Of a DNA stretch of 64,000 nt, positions 39,820-50,538 are shown piece after piece; the first letter of the stretch is position 1; the number at the start of each line of letters is the position of its first letter. The notes below the pieces were generated by a model. The model had not been told where the DNA came from and searched no databases. It saw only the letters and a list, made by a program, of their open reading frames with translations. The DNA is from Paulinella micropora (lineage: Eukaryota > Cercozoa > Imbricatea > Euglyphida > Paulinellidae), in assembly GCA_019918135.1 (NCBI GenBank), contig WBZZ01003223.1, positions 60,001-124,000 of the forward strand, read 5' to 3'. Position numbers and translations under genes: made by a program.

Positions 39820-42800
39820 TGCCTTCCAAGCAGCCGCCCGCATGGTTCACGGTGATCATGCAGATCCAACTGGCGAACCGCGCCCGCAACGGGACTGAAT
39901 TACAGCAGTCGACCTTGTCCAAGTGGAAGATGGTCGAGGATGCGTTGCTGTCCAAGGAACGCGGCGCGGGAGGGTGCTTGCAACACCTGCTGGAGCCAGA
40001 GACGAAGGGCGTGTACCACCAGATAGCCCTGTCGTACCAGCAGGCCAGCGAGACCTTCGTGAACTACCAGCGTACCAAGGCCAGCGCGGCCTACATCAAG
40101 ACGTTCGGCGCGGCGCGCGACGCGGTGTCCGGCCGCTGGCAACACCCGCCGCCCGAGGCGGTGTTCCTGGTGGCCCGCGTGGCGTCGGCCATCCTGACCG
40201 AGATCAGCGGGCTCCGGCCAGCGAAAAATACCCCCGAGATCTGGGTCGTAGGCCGCGGCCTCGGGGGGAGCGAAACGGAACTGTGGCGGCTTACAATCCC
40301 CGAGTCCCACGATGAGCTGGTCTGCTGGCAGAAACACGACCCGGGCTCTGCCGTGGGCCCGGCGCTGCGCCTGGAGCTCCCGCTCGCCTGGGTCGCGACG
40401 GGCGCCAACTGCCAGCACGGCTGTTGGTGCCTGCTGCAGAAACAACACGAGGCCGTGCTGCGGCACTCACTGCAGCTGCTGTGGGATCCGAGCGCGCCTG
40501 TCGTTGCGGGCGCCAAGGAGGTGTCGTTGCAGCCCATCGTCGACTACCGCGTCATGCTGCCCTGCGACGTGCTGCTGCCGCCCAGCAGTACGGTTCTGCC
40601 GCACGGCCTGGAGGGCGCGGGGCGCGGCCTGGCCATCTGCGAGAAGCTGCTGTCGGACGCGTTCCCCGCGCTGGCCTGGGAGCTGGGCGCCGTCCGCAAC
40701 GTGTACCAAACCGTACTGATGGGCTCGCCTGGCCCGATCTGGGCCCGCTACCAGACAGAAGAAGAAACCGTGTGCTTCCTGAACCTCTGGTACACGCTGA
40801 CGGCCACGCTGATGTCCGTCTCGGCCGGCCACGGCCCAACGTCAACCGAGCTCGACGTGGACGACAGCTCGCTGCTGGTCGGGCTGGACGTCGCGGCGCA
40901 GCGGTTCTGGTCGGGAACGGGCAGTGCGCCCCCCGCCGGGACGCCGGCCGGGGGCGCGGTGCTGGACCGGTCCTGGTACAAGCGCGGCGTGCAGCTCAGG
41001 GCCCGGCTCCTGTGCGCGGACTCTCCCCCCTTGCTGCTGCTGCGCGGCGGCGCGCGTGCCCTGTCGCTGTCAAACGTCCAGTTGCTGCCCTTCCGCCAAC
41101 GGTTGCAGTGGACGCACCCGCCGCCCAACGCCGCCGACGCGGCCGGCTGCCTGCTCGACCTCGTCGTCACCGGCGCAGACAGCAGCGCGCTGGCCGACCA
41201 GCTAGCACAGTTCTGCCTGGCCAGCCCCAACGGCGCCAGGCTCGTGGTGCTGGACTACGACTGCGATGCTGTGGTCAAGAGTTGCTTCGACGCGCTCACG
41301 GCACACCCCGCCTGGCAGACCAGGCTCGTCACGCGCCTGGGGGTGCTGGCCTGCGTCACGACGGCGCCTGCGGCCGCGTGCGCCCTGCCCGACCGGGCGG
41401 GGCTGCACACGATAGCCTCGCACCAGTCGGCCGCCCACGCGCTGCCCGTGGCGGGCCTGTGCCGGGCCGCCGCGCGCGCCGAGCGTTAGGAGGGACTTCG
41501 AGCCCATCAAGCACAGGCCCCAGGCCCAGTGGTCCTTCGTGTACTACGAGGAAAAGAACGCGGGGGCCCGCGCGGAAGAGCTGATCCGGCTCGCGCCCGC
41601 CACCACGGAGCTGCGCAACGAGCCGCTGCGCCTGCTGATGGTGGCGACGCTGCAGGACAGGCTGGACACGCTCATGCCAGGGGGCCACGCGCACGAGGTC
41701 TGGGTCGGCGAGGTGCAGGCGTGGCTGGCGCGCCACATCCGCCAGACCGGGTTCGTGGACAACATCCCTATGGCCGTGAACAAGCGCTGGCAGGACCGCA
41801 TGGCGGCGGCGCTGATCGACCACGAACGCACGAGCGGCAGCAGCGGCTTCTGGACCTGGTGCATGGAGATCCTGTTGTGCGTGGTCTCCGAGGGCTCGGC
41901 CGCGGGCTGCCTGTCGTCCACGTCGGCGCCGCAGGTCGCCCTGTACGCCCTGCGCCTGCTGTGGGCGTGCGCGCGCAGGAGCTGGAAGGCGCGCGGCCTC
42001 GTGTCGCTGTGCGGCGGGGGGGGCGAACTGGAGATCCAGACCGTACTGCGCAACAAGAGCCACGCGCGGCGTGTGCGCACGGAATTCGACGTGGCGCACA
42101 TCAACAGCGGCCGCCCGTCGTGGTTCGAGTCCCTGCGCACCATCGAGCTGCCGGCCCTGCGCTTCAAGGGCACCGAGCGGCCCGTGGCCGCGCCGCCCGT
42201 GCCCACGGCGGTCCGCGGCGCTAGCGTGCTCGGGCTGGAGACGGCGCAGCCGCTGGCGCTGGGCTGGAAGCTGCCACAAACAGTGGCAGTGTGGCCCCTG
42301 CAGCAGCAGCAGTTCGGCACCTTCGTGCTCTCGGACCCGGACGCGGTAGAGCTACTCAGGCTGGCCAGCCAGGCGTTCACCGAGCAGCCGGCGGCCGCCG
42401 CGCTGGACCAGAACACGGTCAAGTCGCGCTGGGGGCGGAACGAGCCCCCAACGGCACATTCCATAGTCAACGCCCTCAAGGCCGCGTGGATGCTCTTGGC
42501 GCCGCTCAGCGTGCTCGACGTGCTGGTGGACCTGTACGCGCCCTGCGTGCGCACGATGTACGCGAACGCGCGCGAAAAGAACCTCTTGGACGAAAGGAAC
42601 AGGCAGCGCGCGCTGCTGGACTGGCCCGACCGCGACAAGTCCTACGAGTCGCAATTGCTCATTTCCTGCTACCGCCAGACGGGCGCGGCCCTGGCGGAGA
42701 TCTTGTGGCCGCGCGCTGCGTACGACCCCACCTCGTCCGCGGAGCTCTGGGACGGCAAGACCCGCCTGCTGGACACCACCACCATACGGGTCGGCAGCGC

Positions 42801-43365
42801 ACAGGGGCCCGCGGGCCCCCCTTGCACGCCGCTGCCGCTCATCTACTACGTCCTGCACCGCGTGGGCTGTGGCACCAGACTGCTGGCCAGCGAGCACGGC
42901 CGGCAGCTGCTGCTGTTCAACGTGAACGCGAGGCCGGTGGCCAGCACGGCCGCCGGTGACCTGGCGTCCGACGTGGCCGTGTTCGGGACGCTGTCGGTCG
43001 TGCTGCCCACGGTGCCGGACCAGATCCCGGGCTTCAGGCGCGGGATCGTCAGCAGGTTGACGCAGGGGCGGGTGTCGTCCCTGATTTGCACCGACTTCTC
43101 ACTCACGGCGGAATGCATGCTGACGCAAGAGTGCAACAAGAAGCCACCGGCAGAGGCGGTGGTCGAGCTCGGCGCCTGCCTGCCGAACGAAAACGAATGC
43201 GAGTGGACGTTTGCGCCCGAGGACCTGCCCCTGCGCCTGAGGAGGTTCACGGGCGACGTTGTCAGGGTCCTGGACGAGTATAAGCTGCCGAAGCAGCGCG
43301 CCCCAGCGCAGCCCAAGCCCGCCCAGCGCCGCGGCAAGACGAAGCGGGAGCCTACGGACGAATGA
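39820..43365 (+). pseudogene. very large unknown protein gene, looks broken
   Basis: Over 1,150 codons of strongly biased, GC-rich coding sequence (GC at third positions near saturation), beginning MPSKQPPAWFTVIMQIQLAN. It looks broken in one or two places. The first part is rich in Ala and Leu with a Cys cluster (GANCQHGCWCL). The second part carries YALRLLWACARRSWKARGL, DSNRDK-like charged stretches, and a C-terminus that turns basic and proline-rich (RAPAQPKPAQRRGKTKREP). No domain is recognised. Its size and position between two nearly identical direct repeats suggest it moved or was duplicated as a unit. A structural protein is possible but there is no direct evidence. Confidence 0.65.
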
Positions 43366-43529
43366 AACTCCTTCTACGACGAACAAGAAAGCTACGACAG
43401 CCCGATCAAGAGGCGGCGCGTCCAGATTAGCCGGCGCCCTGCCAAGCAGGCCAAGCCCGGCTACGGCGTGGTGGGGGGCAAGGGGCGGCCGCGGCCCGCC
43501 CAGAAGCCCGATGACTGGCGCTGTGCGGA

Positions 43530-44132
43530 TTGGGACAATCCGGACGCGTCGTCGCACCAGTTAACGACGGCGAGGCAGCCTCATCATCGGTGGGGCGGCC
43601 CCGCTCCCGTGCGGTCTTGGTCGTCTGCTTTTGCTGCTACTGCTGCCTCTGCCGCTTCTTCTTCTTCTTCTGGCTCCTGGAACCCGCCCGCCCAGGCCGC
43701 CAGCGGCTGGGCCCCGACAGCAGCGGCAGCCCCACAGGCCGCCGCCAGCGGCTGGGTGACGGCCAAGACAGCAGCGGCGGCCCCACAGGCCGCCGCCAGC
43801 GGATGGGTGACGGCCCCGACAGCAGCGGCAGCCCCGCAGGTTTGCTGGGCGGCCAAGAATGGTCCAGCTGGGAGACAGTGAAACGCGATGTTTTGTCGCT
43901 TGTGATGGAAGTGCCGTCTCGCAGGGTTCACAAGGGGCCCCGTTACGTCATCCGGGACCTTAAGCTACGGAAGCTGTTTGACGACAGTATGCGGCTGGCA
44001 CCTAACATGGAGACGCAAGTACTTTCCCGGCGGGTGTGTGACGTCACGGTGCCCAAGGCTTTCCCCACCGTCATCGAAGCACAGGTGGCCCTGCTAAAGC
44101 GGCGGCGGCGGCAGAGGCGGCGGCGCGCTTAG
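43530..44132 (+). CDS. chimeric ORF: repeat-rich segment joined to the duplicated basic-tail domain
   Basis: The second half (from 43,839) is the duplicated domain WSSWETVKRDVLSLVMEVPS to KRRRRQRRRRA, near-identical to 38,568-38,861. The first half comes from the end of the large upstream gene region and includes a minisatellite at about 43,695-43,838 whose unit of about 54 bases contains GCCGCCAGCGGCTGGGTGAC. The join coincides with the left end of the direct repeat, so this is a fusion created by the duplication. Whether it is expressed is unknown; no promoter is evident inside. Confidence 0.55.
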   Translation: MGQSGRVVAPVNDGEAASSSVGRPRSRAVLVVCFCCYCCLCRFFFFFWLLEPARPGRQRLGPDSSGSPTGRRQRLGDGQDSSGGPTGRRQRMGDGPDSSGSPAGLLGGQEWSSWETVKRDVLSLVMEVPSRRVHKGPRYVIRDLKLRKLFDDSMRLAPNMETQVLSRRVCDVTVPKAFPTVIEAQVALLKRRRRQRRRRA

Positions 44133-44374
44133 AGTTTTTCTCCTGCTAAAAGCCAGTGGCTTTGCTGGTTTGGCTGACACTGTTGTAGTCCAATAAATGC
44201 GCGTTTCCTTTTGCGGGTGGGCTGACTGTCCCAGGAACATAAAAGGCAAATGGTTTTTAATGAAAGAAAGTCAAAGTCCGGGGTTGATTCATTCTTCCTC
44301 GTCCTGTTCGTAGTCGTCCACCATTTCTATGGTGGAAAAGCCTTCCGCCAGGGCCAATAGCTGCTTGGCTAAAT
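43839..44374 (+). repeat. 536-base direct repeat, copy 2
   Basis: Partner of 38,568-39,103; see that entry. Sequence diverges abruptly on both sides of both copies. Confidence 0.97.
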
Positions 44375-45067
44375 CGGCATCGCCGTCCCAACGGGCGGGC
44401 GAGGACAAACGTCCGTTTCGGTCGAAAAACGCGTATTCGGCCGCCAGCACAGGCAGAACTAGTTGCCGCAGAGGACACCCCGCCACAACGAGTCATCAAC
44501 CTCGCATTCCGAGACTTTGCAGTCACCCTGCGACGCTTGCAGCAGGCCGCCGGTCTGGCCCCCGCACTTCTTCTGCAAGCGCAAGCCCCACAGCCAGAAG
44601 GTCTGCTGGTCTAGCAACCGCAGCCCCAGCTCCTGGGCCTCCAACGTCAGTTCTTCGTTCCGCGTGGCCCAGCCCCAAAATACCTCTTGCCCGTCCACCT
44701 CGCACCGAAGGCGTATGTCCCCCCGGAACCCAAACGCACGGCACCGGTCCCGGCCCCCCCAAAAAGCGCGAGTGCTGCCGTTGGAGCCGTACAGCTCCTC
44801 ATGATCGCTGTAGCTGAGGACGCCTGTGTCCAAGTGCTCCGCGACCAGGCGTGTGAAGTAGACGCGCCGCCCGGGGACGAGCACGCCAGTGAACTGCAGG
44901 ACCCGCTGTGGACCGCGCAAATTACCCGCCCACAGCAGCGATTCCTGATCCACCATTGCCGGCGCGTGGGCCGCGGCCTCTTTCCACGCCTCGGAGCCGA
45001 AGCTCAGGCGCACAGCGCACTCCCGCCGTACAGTCGCTTTGCAGCAACAGGGGCAGCGGTGTCTCAC
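44289..45067 (-). pseudogene. unknown gene, looks broken
   Basis: About 250 codons on the minus strand. The main part holds WAGNLRGPQRVLQFTGVLVP, GRRVYFTRLVAEHLDTGVLS and WGWATRNEELTLEAQELGLR. The C-terminal part ends in the acidic VDDYEQDEEE that is duplicated at 39,018. Family unknown. It overlaps the 3' end of the GNAT gene, and the reading frame looks broken about once, so the original gene boundary is uncertain; it could once have been one protein with the GNAT gene or a close neighbour. Confidence 0.5.
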
Positions 45068-46124
45068 GCCTTAGCTGGTAACGCATCGCGCCGGTGTGCA
45101 CAGCTTGGTAGGGCTGGAAGCCCTGGCGACGCCAAAAACGCATCATGGCCGCCGAATCGCTGTGCAGATACACAAAGCCGGAGTCGGTGTACTGTTCTAG
45201 CCGCGCTAACAGCTCGCGACAAAACCTGCTGCCGACGCCCTGGCCTTGGTAGCGGGGGTGAACTTCGAATAAATGCACGTAAACTGCGCGGCTGCTGCGC
45301 GGCTCCAACTTAAACGAACGTTCCTCCTCCGGGCGCGTGCACAGCGCCAGACCCACCAGCGCCAGACCCACCAGCTGTTTATCTTCTGTGCGCTCGTACA
45401 CAATCAGCAGGTTGGCCTCCGGATTCTGCAGGTACTCCCAGTTGTGCCTGCACAGCATCCCGCCGCCGTCCCAGACCAACTCGCGCAGCGCCTGAGCGTC
45501 CTCCGGCGTGGCCCGTCGCGCGCGGCATTCCCCTACCACCACCGCTACTTCCTTCGCGGCCGCCGCGCACGGTCCCCCCAAGATGCTGGTTTCCTCAAAT
45601 GCATCCACCGGGGCTTCTTCTTTTTCTTCTTCTTCTTCTTCTTCTTCCTCGGGAAATATGCAGCGGGGCGCTCGCTCGTCCACCGGTACGGGCAACACCC
45701 GCAAGTAGCTCTCGCAAACCTCTGAGTAGAGATTCGTGGTGCGTTTCCACCCTGCGGGCGGCCTGCCCGATCCTGGGTAGTTGCTCACAAAGCCCACGTA
45801 CTGGGCATCGCCGCGGTAGACCTCCAGGTGATCCATCCTAGCGTCACGGTCCGAACCCTGCTGGAACGCCAGCGGCAGCGGCGGGTGGACCGTGCGCGTG
45901 AGGTTGTATTTATGGACCAAGCGGTTCCGCGCAGCCAGAACCGACGGAGGCGGGACATGCCCTGGAGTCGCACGGAATACTCCCCAGTAGCTACCGGCAA
46001 AGAGCGCGTCGTGTTCAGTCAGCTCCGACCAGCGGGGGCAGGTGCAGCAGCCCACGTAATTCCTGCTCTGCCGACCACATTTGCAAAAGTTGCAGTGCAC
46101 AGACTTTAACCGTCGCGACGGCAT
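44922..46124 (-). CDS. GNAT-type N-acetyltransferase with Cys-rich N-terminus
   Basis: From the first ATG (46,124) about 400 residues. The N-terminus has a Cys/His cluster (VHCNFCKCGRQSRNYVGCCTC) that could bind zinc. A linker with a long Glu run encoded by (TTC)n on the plus strand precedes a GNAT domain: RRATPEDAQALRELVWDGGG (beta 1/alpha 1), YVHLFEVHPRYQGQGVGSRF (motif A with the acetyl-CoA loop Q-G-Q-G-V-G) and FVYLHSDSAAMMRFWRRQGF (motif B). The family transfers an acetyl group from acetyl-CoA to an amine. The target is unknown. The last 40 or so residues overlap the next minus-strand gene in another phase and may not be native. A repeated leader module lies upstream at 46,352-46,440. 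Confidence 0.82.
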   Translation of the reverse strand: MPSRRLKSVHCNFCKCGRQSRNYVGCCTCPRWSELTEHDALFAGSYWGVFRATPGHVPPPSVLAARNRLVHKYNLTRTVHPPLPLAFQQGSDRDARMDHLEVYRGDAQYVGFVSNYPGSGRPPAGWKRTTNLYSEVCESYLRVLPVPVDERAPRCIFPEEEEEEEEEKEEAPVDAFEETSILGGPCAAAAKEVAVVVGECRARRATPEDAQALRELVWDGGGMLCRHNWEYLQNPEANLLIVYERTEDKQLVGLALVGLALCTRPEEERSFKLEPRSSRAVYVHLFEVHPRYQGQGVGSRFCRELLARLEQYTDSGFVYLHSDSAAMMRFWRRQGFQPYQAVHTGAMRYQLRRETPLPLLLQSDCTAGVRCAPELRLRGVERGRGPRAGNGGSGIAAVGG

Positions 46125-46714
46125 CGAGGGGCCTTGTTTTCCTTGCTTGGAGCTTTTGCATTTCTTGGGATATCTTTGTTTGGTACAACTCTGAAAGACG
46201 CAGGCCACCGAGAGACAATCTCTCTTTTCGCGCCTTTTGTACCCCCTTCACCCCCCCCCCCTCTCGTCAAAGTCTGACCCCCTTTTCTTTTCCCTGCTCA
46301 TGTTTTCCCTTCCCCCCCCCTCCCTCCCACATTTTCTCTCCAACCATTGGGGGGGGGGCCGCGGCTGTTATAATTTAGCAAAACAAAAACAGCGACACGT
46401 GAGAGTGCGGGAGAAGGTGGGGAGTAAGAAGAGGCCGCGACCAGACAATTCTTTTTCTTGCCTTTCAAATTTGTATCGGTGCGAAGAAGACAAATGTCCT
46501 CCCACTCGTCTTTTTCGGGGGTAGCAGACTGTCCCGGCCCCCCCCCTTCCGCCGCTTTCGCAGGGGCGGCGGCAGAGGCGGCGGCAGCCGCGCTTGCCGT
46601 CCTGCTAGTAATTTCAGTTAGCAATCCTTCTTTTTGGTTTTAATTAAAAAAGAAAATTTGTTTTGGCACGTGCGACCTTTTTCGATCTTGTTCAATCGCT
46701 CTCAAGTGGTGGTA
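46125..46714. promoter_or_regulatory. intergenic with repeated leader module
   Basis: Contains CCGCGGCTGTTATAATTT followed by AAACAGCGACACGTG at 46,359-46,400, which is a copy of the module at 28,945. The CTGTT and AACAG segments can pair. On the minus strand it lies about 230 bases upstream of the GNAT gene, a plausible promoter position. G and C runs occur at 46,250, 46,310, 46,350 and 46,538. Confidence 0.5.
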
Positions 46715-47515
46715 CTAGTGCTTTTTCGGGGGGCACTTACAAGGACCGGCCGGCCCGGGAGCCGACGGCCTCCGCCATTGGGGCCAGCTAAGGAAGGTAT
46801 CGAAGGGCGTCACCTGTAGGTACCGCAGCTGCCTGACTACAGCACCCGCCAGACGAGTCGCGGTGCGGTTGAACGAGATACAAAAGGTTTGCTTGTGTGA
46901 CCAGTCAGCGCCTGGCAGTTCAGCGACATTTTTGGTTGAGCCCTCCCAATGAAATGCTGGCTCGGCCTTTGGATTTTTCGCTCTGCAACAAACGCAGTAG
47001 CCTCGGATGCTAACGTGCTTGAGAACCCCATCCGCAGCTTTGTCATCGACCGATTTGTATGTGTTAATCCATTCGTCGGGAAACCCGAGAGGTGTCCAGC
47101 ACTCGCGGCAAAAGGCCACCTGGCTGAGCGCCGGGGTTTTCTCGGCCCGGAAAGTATTGTAGGAACTCTTGTGCTCTGTTTCGTACAAGACGTTCTGCGC
47201 AGTCACCGCGTACTTGGTACATTCCAGCACGTAGTAGCACGCCAGGGACTGTAGTAAGGCGTGTGGGCAGCCCGTTCTGAAGTACGACAAGATCACGCTG
47301 AAGGCGTCCGGGTCCAAGTCCAAAAAAAGCGCCTCGCGCGGCTCCCGTCGCACGACCGGCGCCAAGACCTCTCGGAAGAAGCCACTGTGGGCCTGCAGGG
47401 TTAAACTTTCGGCCCGGGTCTTGAAGAGAGTACCCCCGACGTCAAGCGTGATGATGTTGCCGGGCTCGGGCCCCCCGACTGGCTGCACGGGATCATCGTG
47501 GCCTTCGTCGTCCAT
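46715..47515 (-). CDS. BTB/T1-domain protein (KCTD-like)
   Basis: 266 residues, intact, start ATG at 47,515 with GATAAAAG 15 bases upstream. Residues 20-110 form a BTB/T1 fold: NIITLDVGGTLFKTRAESL, FFREVLAPVV, EALFLDLDPDAFSVILSYFR. This is the signature of KCTD and potassium-channel tetramerisation domains; cellular KCTD proteins are often adaptors for Cul3 ubiquitin ligases. The C-terminal half has Cys pairs (FCRECWTPLG, GYCVCCRAKN, and CKCPP at the end) that may bind zinc. No membrane segment, so it is not a channel. Together with the F-box proteins it suggests hijacking of ubiquitin ligases. Confidence 0.88.
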   Translation of the reverse strand: MDDEGHDDPVQPVGGPEPGNIITLDVGGTLFKTRAESLTLQAHSGFFREVLAPVVRREPREALFLDLDPDAFSVILSYFRTGCPHALLQSLACYYVLECTKYAVTAQNVLYETEHKSSYNTFRAEKTPALSQVAFCRECWTPLGFPDEWINTYKSVDDKAADGVLKHVSIRGYCVCCRAKNPKAEPAFHWEGSTKNVAELPGADWSHKQTFCISFNRTATRLAGAVVRQLRYLQVTPFDTFLSWPQWRRPSAPGPAGPCKCPPKKH

Positions 47516-47902
47516 GCTCGCTCGCTTTTATCCTCCAAAAAAAAAGTTCAGCCTTTGGGAAAATTTACCAACTTCAGTCGATGCCTTCTCTTCTCTCTTT
47601 CTTTTTTTTTCCGTCCGGGCTAAGGGGCGGGGAACTGTCCCCCCCACCTACATTTCTTCCCTTACCAAGAGCGTGCGCGGTCTTAATCTTTGGACACACA
47701 TGTATAAGAAAGGGAACCGACCACGATTTCCTCTTTTTTTTTTAGCAGGGCCAGACATTTTTTTTGTTGGTTTTTTAATTTTTTTTACAGCCAAGCTCCC
47801 GGTGTCTCAAACTTTCTCTTTCCGAAAACATCTGTGTGCGCTATCTTGCGGCAGCGGTGTTCTTTTTTTTTGCATGACGGCCCCCCCCCACCCTCTTCAG
47901 TA
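47516..47902. other. intergenic, T-rich, no gene
   Basis: T runs and a C run near 47,881. A TATTAAA near 47,900 is on the plus strand. No coding sequence seen. Confidence 0.6.
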
Positions 47903-48944
47903 TTAAACATCGAAAGATGCTTGTTGGACTGGCTTGGAATTTGCGCCAGCTTGAGCGGCTAAATTTTTCATTCTGTTATCAAACCTTCGTTTTTCGCGGG
48001 CCTGTAACCCTTGGAAAGCTTTGCGCTGTTCTTGACCATCTGCTGAATTTGGGTCTAGCCTTGGCTTGAATTGGTATGATGCTGCACTTTTAGGAGCTTC
48101 GAGGCGAGGCGGCGGGAATTGCGTGTAGGCTGATCCCAGGCTCAGCAGCACCAAAGCCCCGCCGCAGGTTAGGACCGTCCTGAGTTGAAATTTCGGCTCG
48201 ACTGGTGTTTCCAGCTTCATCTTGAGCCAGACGGGCTCCGTAAAGCGCCAAGCCTTTGTCACGGATTCGCCTTCCCCCGGTAAGTTGCTGTCGTGTAACA
48301 ACGGATAAAACCAGGCATCAGTACAATATACGTCCGCGTCTATTAGGTTTGTGCGGAGCGCTCTCTTATTTCCAAGGAGAGGTTGGACGTACCCAGCCAC
48401 ACATTTGAGCACTGCGTAAATGTTGCGCTGACGCTCAACTACGGCATACGCGGTCGTGGTCCAGTTACGCTCTTTTTGAAAGTCGAGAGGGGTTGTTATT
48501 GACGAGAAGGCCAGCAACCTGGCGAACTCGCTTTCTGCAACAACAGCCAGGTCGCGGACCAAGACGTTCGCGACCTGCTCCTGCCCTGGTACTGCTAGCC
48601 ACGCCACAGACGGATCGTTTTCGAACCTTCGTAGGCGGGGTAGCTGAGCAGCCACTTGGTTGTCTGGATCTGCCAGTTGTCTTGTAATGCTGGATCGGAA
48701 TAGAGGCCGTCGTTCCTTTGGAAAACCAGTTGCGGTTTATTTCGTTGTGTAGCTTCTTGGTTGAGCAATATTCGCAGAGCCTTGAGTCCTTCAGCGCCAA
48801 GGCCATTTAGGTTGATATACACATGACTCCGAATCTGGCGTAAATCGTGTGAGGCCTGCCGTAGACCTGGTTTTTGCTTTGGTACGCTGGCCTTTCAAAG
48901 GCGGCCTCCCCGGAGGAGGCGGTGGAGCCCGGCCATTCGCAGGC
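47903..48944 (-). pseudogene. unknown gene, looks broken
   Basis: About 340 codons on the minus strand from an ATG near 48,944 (proline-rich start, MPANGRAPPPPPG). The best part is the last 250 codons: VAWLAVPGQEQVANVLVRDL, RNIYAVLKCVAGYVQPLLG, WRFTEPVWLKMKLETPVEPK, a hydrophobic segment VLTCGGALVLLSLGSAYTQF that could span a membrane, and a charged tail. Family unknown. It looks broken in about two places. Confidence 0.5.
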
Positions 48945-49334
48945 ATGTTGATTTTTAATAACTTAGGCTCAAAAAGTGTTACAACAGTTTATGAAAAGAG
49001 AGAGAGAGAGAGGGAAAGGGGGGGAGCAGGAAGGAGAAGAGGGGAGCTTTTTGCTCTTTTTATTTCTTTCCTTTTTCAGGAGTGCATCGGGCTCCGGGGG
49101 GGGGGGGGGGAGGGGGCTGTTTGTGTTTAAATTTTTTTGGGGGTTTGTGTTTGGCAAAAAGGGGGAGGGGGTGGGGAATCACGAGCTAAACAAGACCACA
49201 GTTCAAGAGGGAGCGGGGGCGCGCAAAGAAATGAGAGGGGAGAGGCTGGGGAGAGAGTGAGAGAGAGAAGGGCCCCCACAGTCACCCACCGTGTGGCGAG
49301 AACCTCCCGCGCACCTACTGTCTTTTTAGAAATG
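48945..49334. other. intergenic, purine-rich, no gene
   Basis: Contains (GA)n near 49,000 and a G run near 49,097-49,110. No coding sequence is seen. Confidence 0.6.
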
Positions 49335-50208
49335 TCAGTCACAACCAACCCATTGCACGACGGGCCTCTGGCGCTTGAAGCGCTCATTGGCTGCTACCGT
49401 GATCATGGCGCGGCCGCACATGACCAGGCTGCGACTGTGGGCAGACCTGCTGCTACTAGGCGCTCGATGGCGCTTTCGTCCATCATGCGATCGTAGGCAC
49501 AAAAGTGCAGCCGCTGACTGTGGCAGCGAAGCTAAATGGTCCAGGCCCGCGCCGGTGATCCGGTGAGTATAGTCGAGGCTGAGCCATTCTAGCCTGTCGA
49601 GCCGGCGCAACGTGGCGAGCCCCGTGTCGGTGATCGGGCCGCAGTTGGACAGGTCGAGCCGCCGGAGCGACAGCGCTCCCAAAGCCCGCAGCCCGGTGTC
49701 CGCGATCCTCCGGCAGCCGCTGAGGTGCAGACCCTGCACGCAACTGTCGGCCACGGCCGCCAACCCTGCATTCGTGAGCCCGCCGCAGTTCCGCAGGGTC
49801 AGTTCGCGCACATAAACGCCGGCCGACAGCAGTTCGGACGACCCTGGAGTCCTCGTCGTCCTCGTCGTCCCCCGCGCCATAGTACGTCAAGCCACTGAGG
49901 CGCAGCCCGTGCAGCAGCGGTCGTGCCGCTGCCAAACAGCTGGCGGTGACTTGGACGCTACGACGGTCGCTGCTGCCACAGTCGGCGCGACCTTCGCCTA
50001 GCAGTTGCCGGTGCAGCCTGTCGTTCAGCAGAAAATCGGGCTGCTCGAAGCCCGCCCAGAAGATCGCACGCTTCCTCACCAGCGCCGAGAGCTGCCGGCA
50101 CGTCAAGGCCAGGGCCAACAGCGCGCGGGGATGCAGAAAGATTCTCACCAGGGGCCACAGGCTATCGGGCAACGCCAGCAGCAACGGCGGCGTTTGTAAT
50201 TTCTCCAT
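49335..50208 (-). pseudogene. F-box / leucine-rich repeat protein 2, looks broken
   Basis: Starts with an ATG preceded by an A run (CACAAAAAAATGG on the coding strand). The N-terminal part has an F-box (LLALPDSLWPLVRIFL, LTCRQLSALVRKRAIFW); the later part has FBXL-type repeats (LTLRNCGGLTNAGL, LHLSGCRRIADTGLRALG, LDLSNCGPITDTGLATL). It would have been an SCF substrate adaptor. The gene looks broken about once. Confidence 0.8.
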
Positions 50209-50538
50209 TTTTTTGTGTTCACCTGCCAACCTTTTTGAAAAAACAAAACAAGACAGGCAACTTTGGCACGCCAACGCGGGCTGTGGAAGAGAGCGGGGGG
50301 GGGAGGGGTTGGAAGAGGCGGGATTCTCGTTGATTGTTAAATTTTTTTTCGGGGCGGGGAGGGATCAAACCGCCAGTTTTGTTCGCATGTTTCGTTTTCT
50401 CTTTGGTACCCCGTTTTTTTTGAGCTGCCTTTGCACTTTTTTCGACCGTTCGTCACCTGCAACGGCCCCCTCCGCCCCTCCACTCTCCTTTTGGGGGGGG
50501 GGGGGCGCGGCCCTCCCCCCTCCCCCTCTCACCCAAAC
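50209..50538. other. intergenic, no gene
   Basis: G run near 50,296 and 50,497-50,508, T-rich stretches; no coding sequence. Confidence 0.6.

Noticed and set aside
40424-42959. Arg/Ala-rich alternative frames within the large gene
   Set aside because: They result from the extreme third-position GC bias of the real frame.
38568-44374. LTR retrotransposon with 536-base LTRs
   Set aside because: The repeats contain coding ends of two genes, lack TG...CA termini, and the internal part has no gag, reverse transcriptase or integrase.
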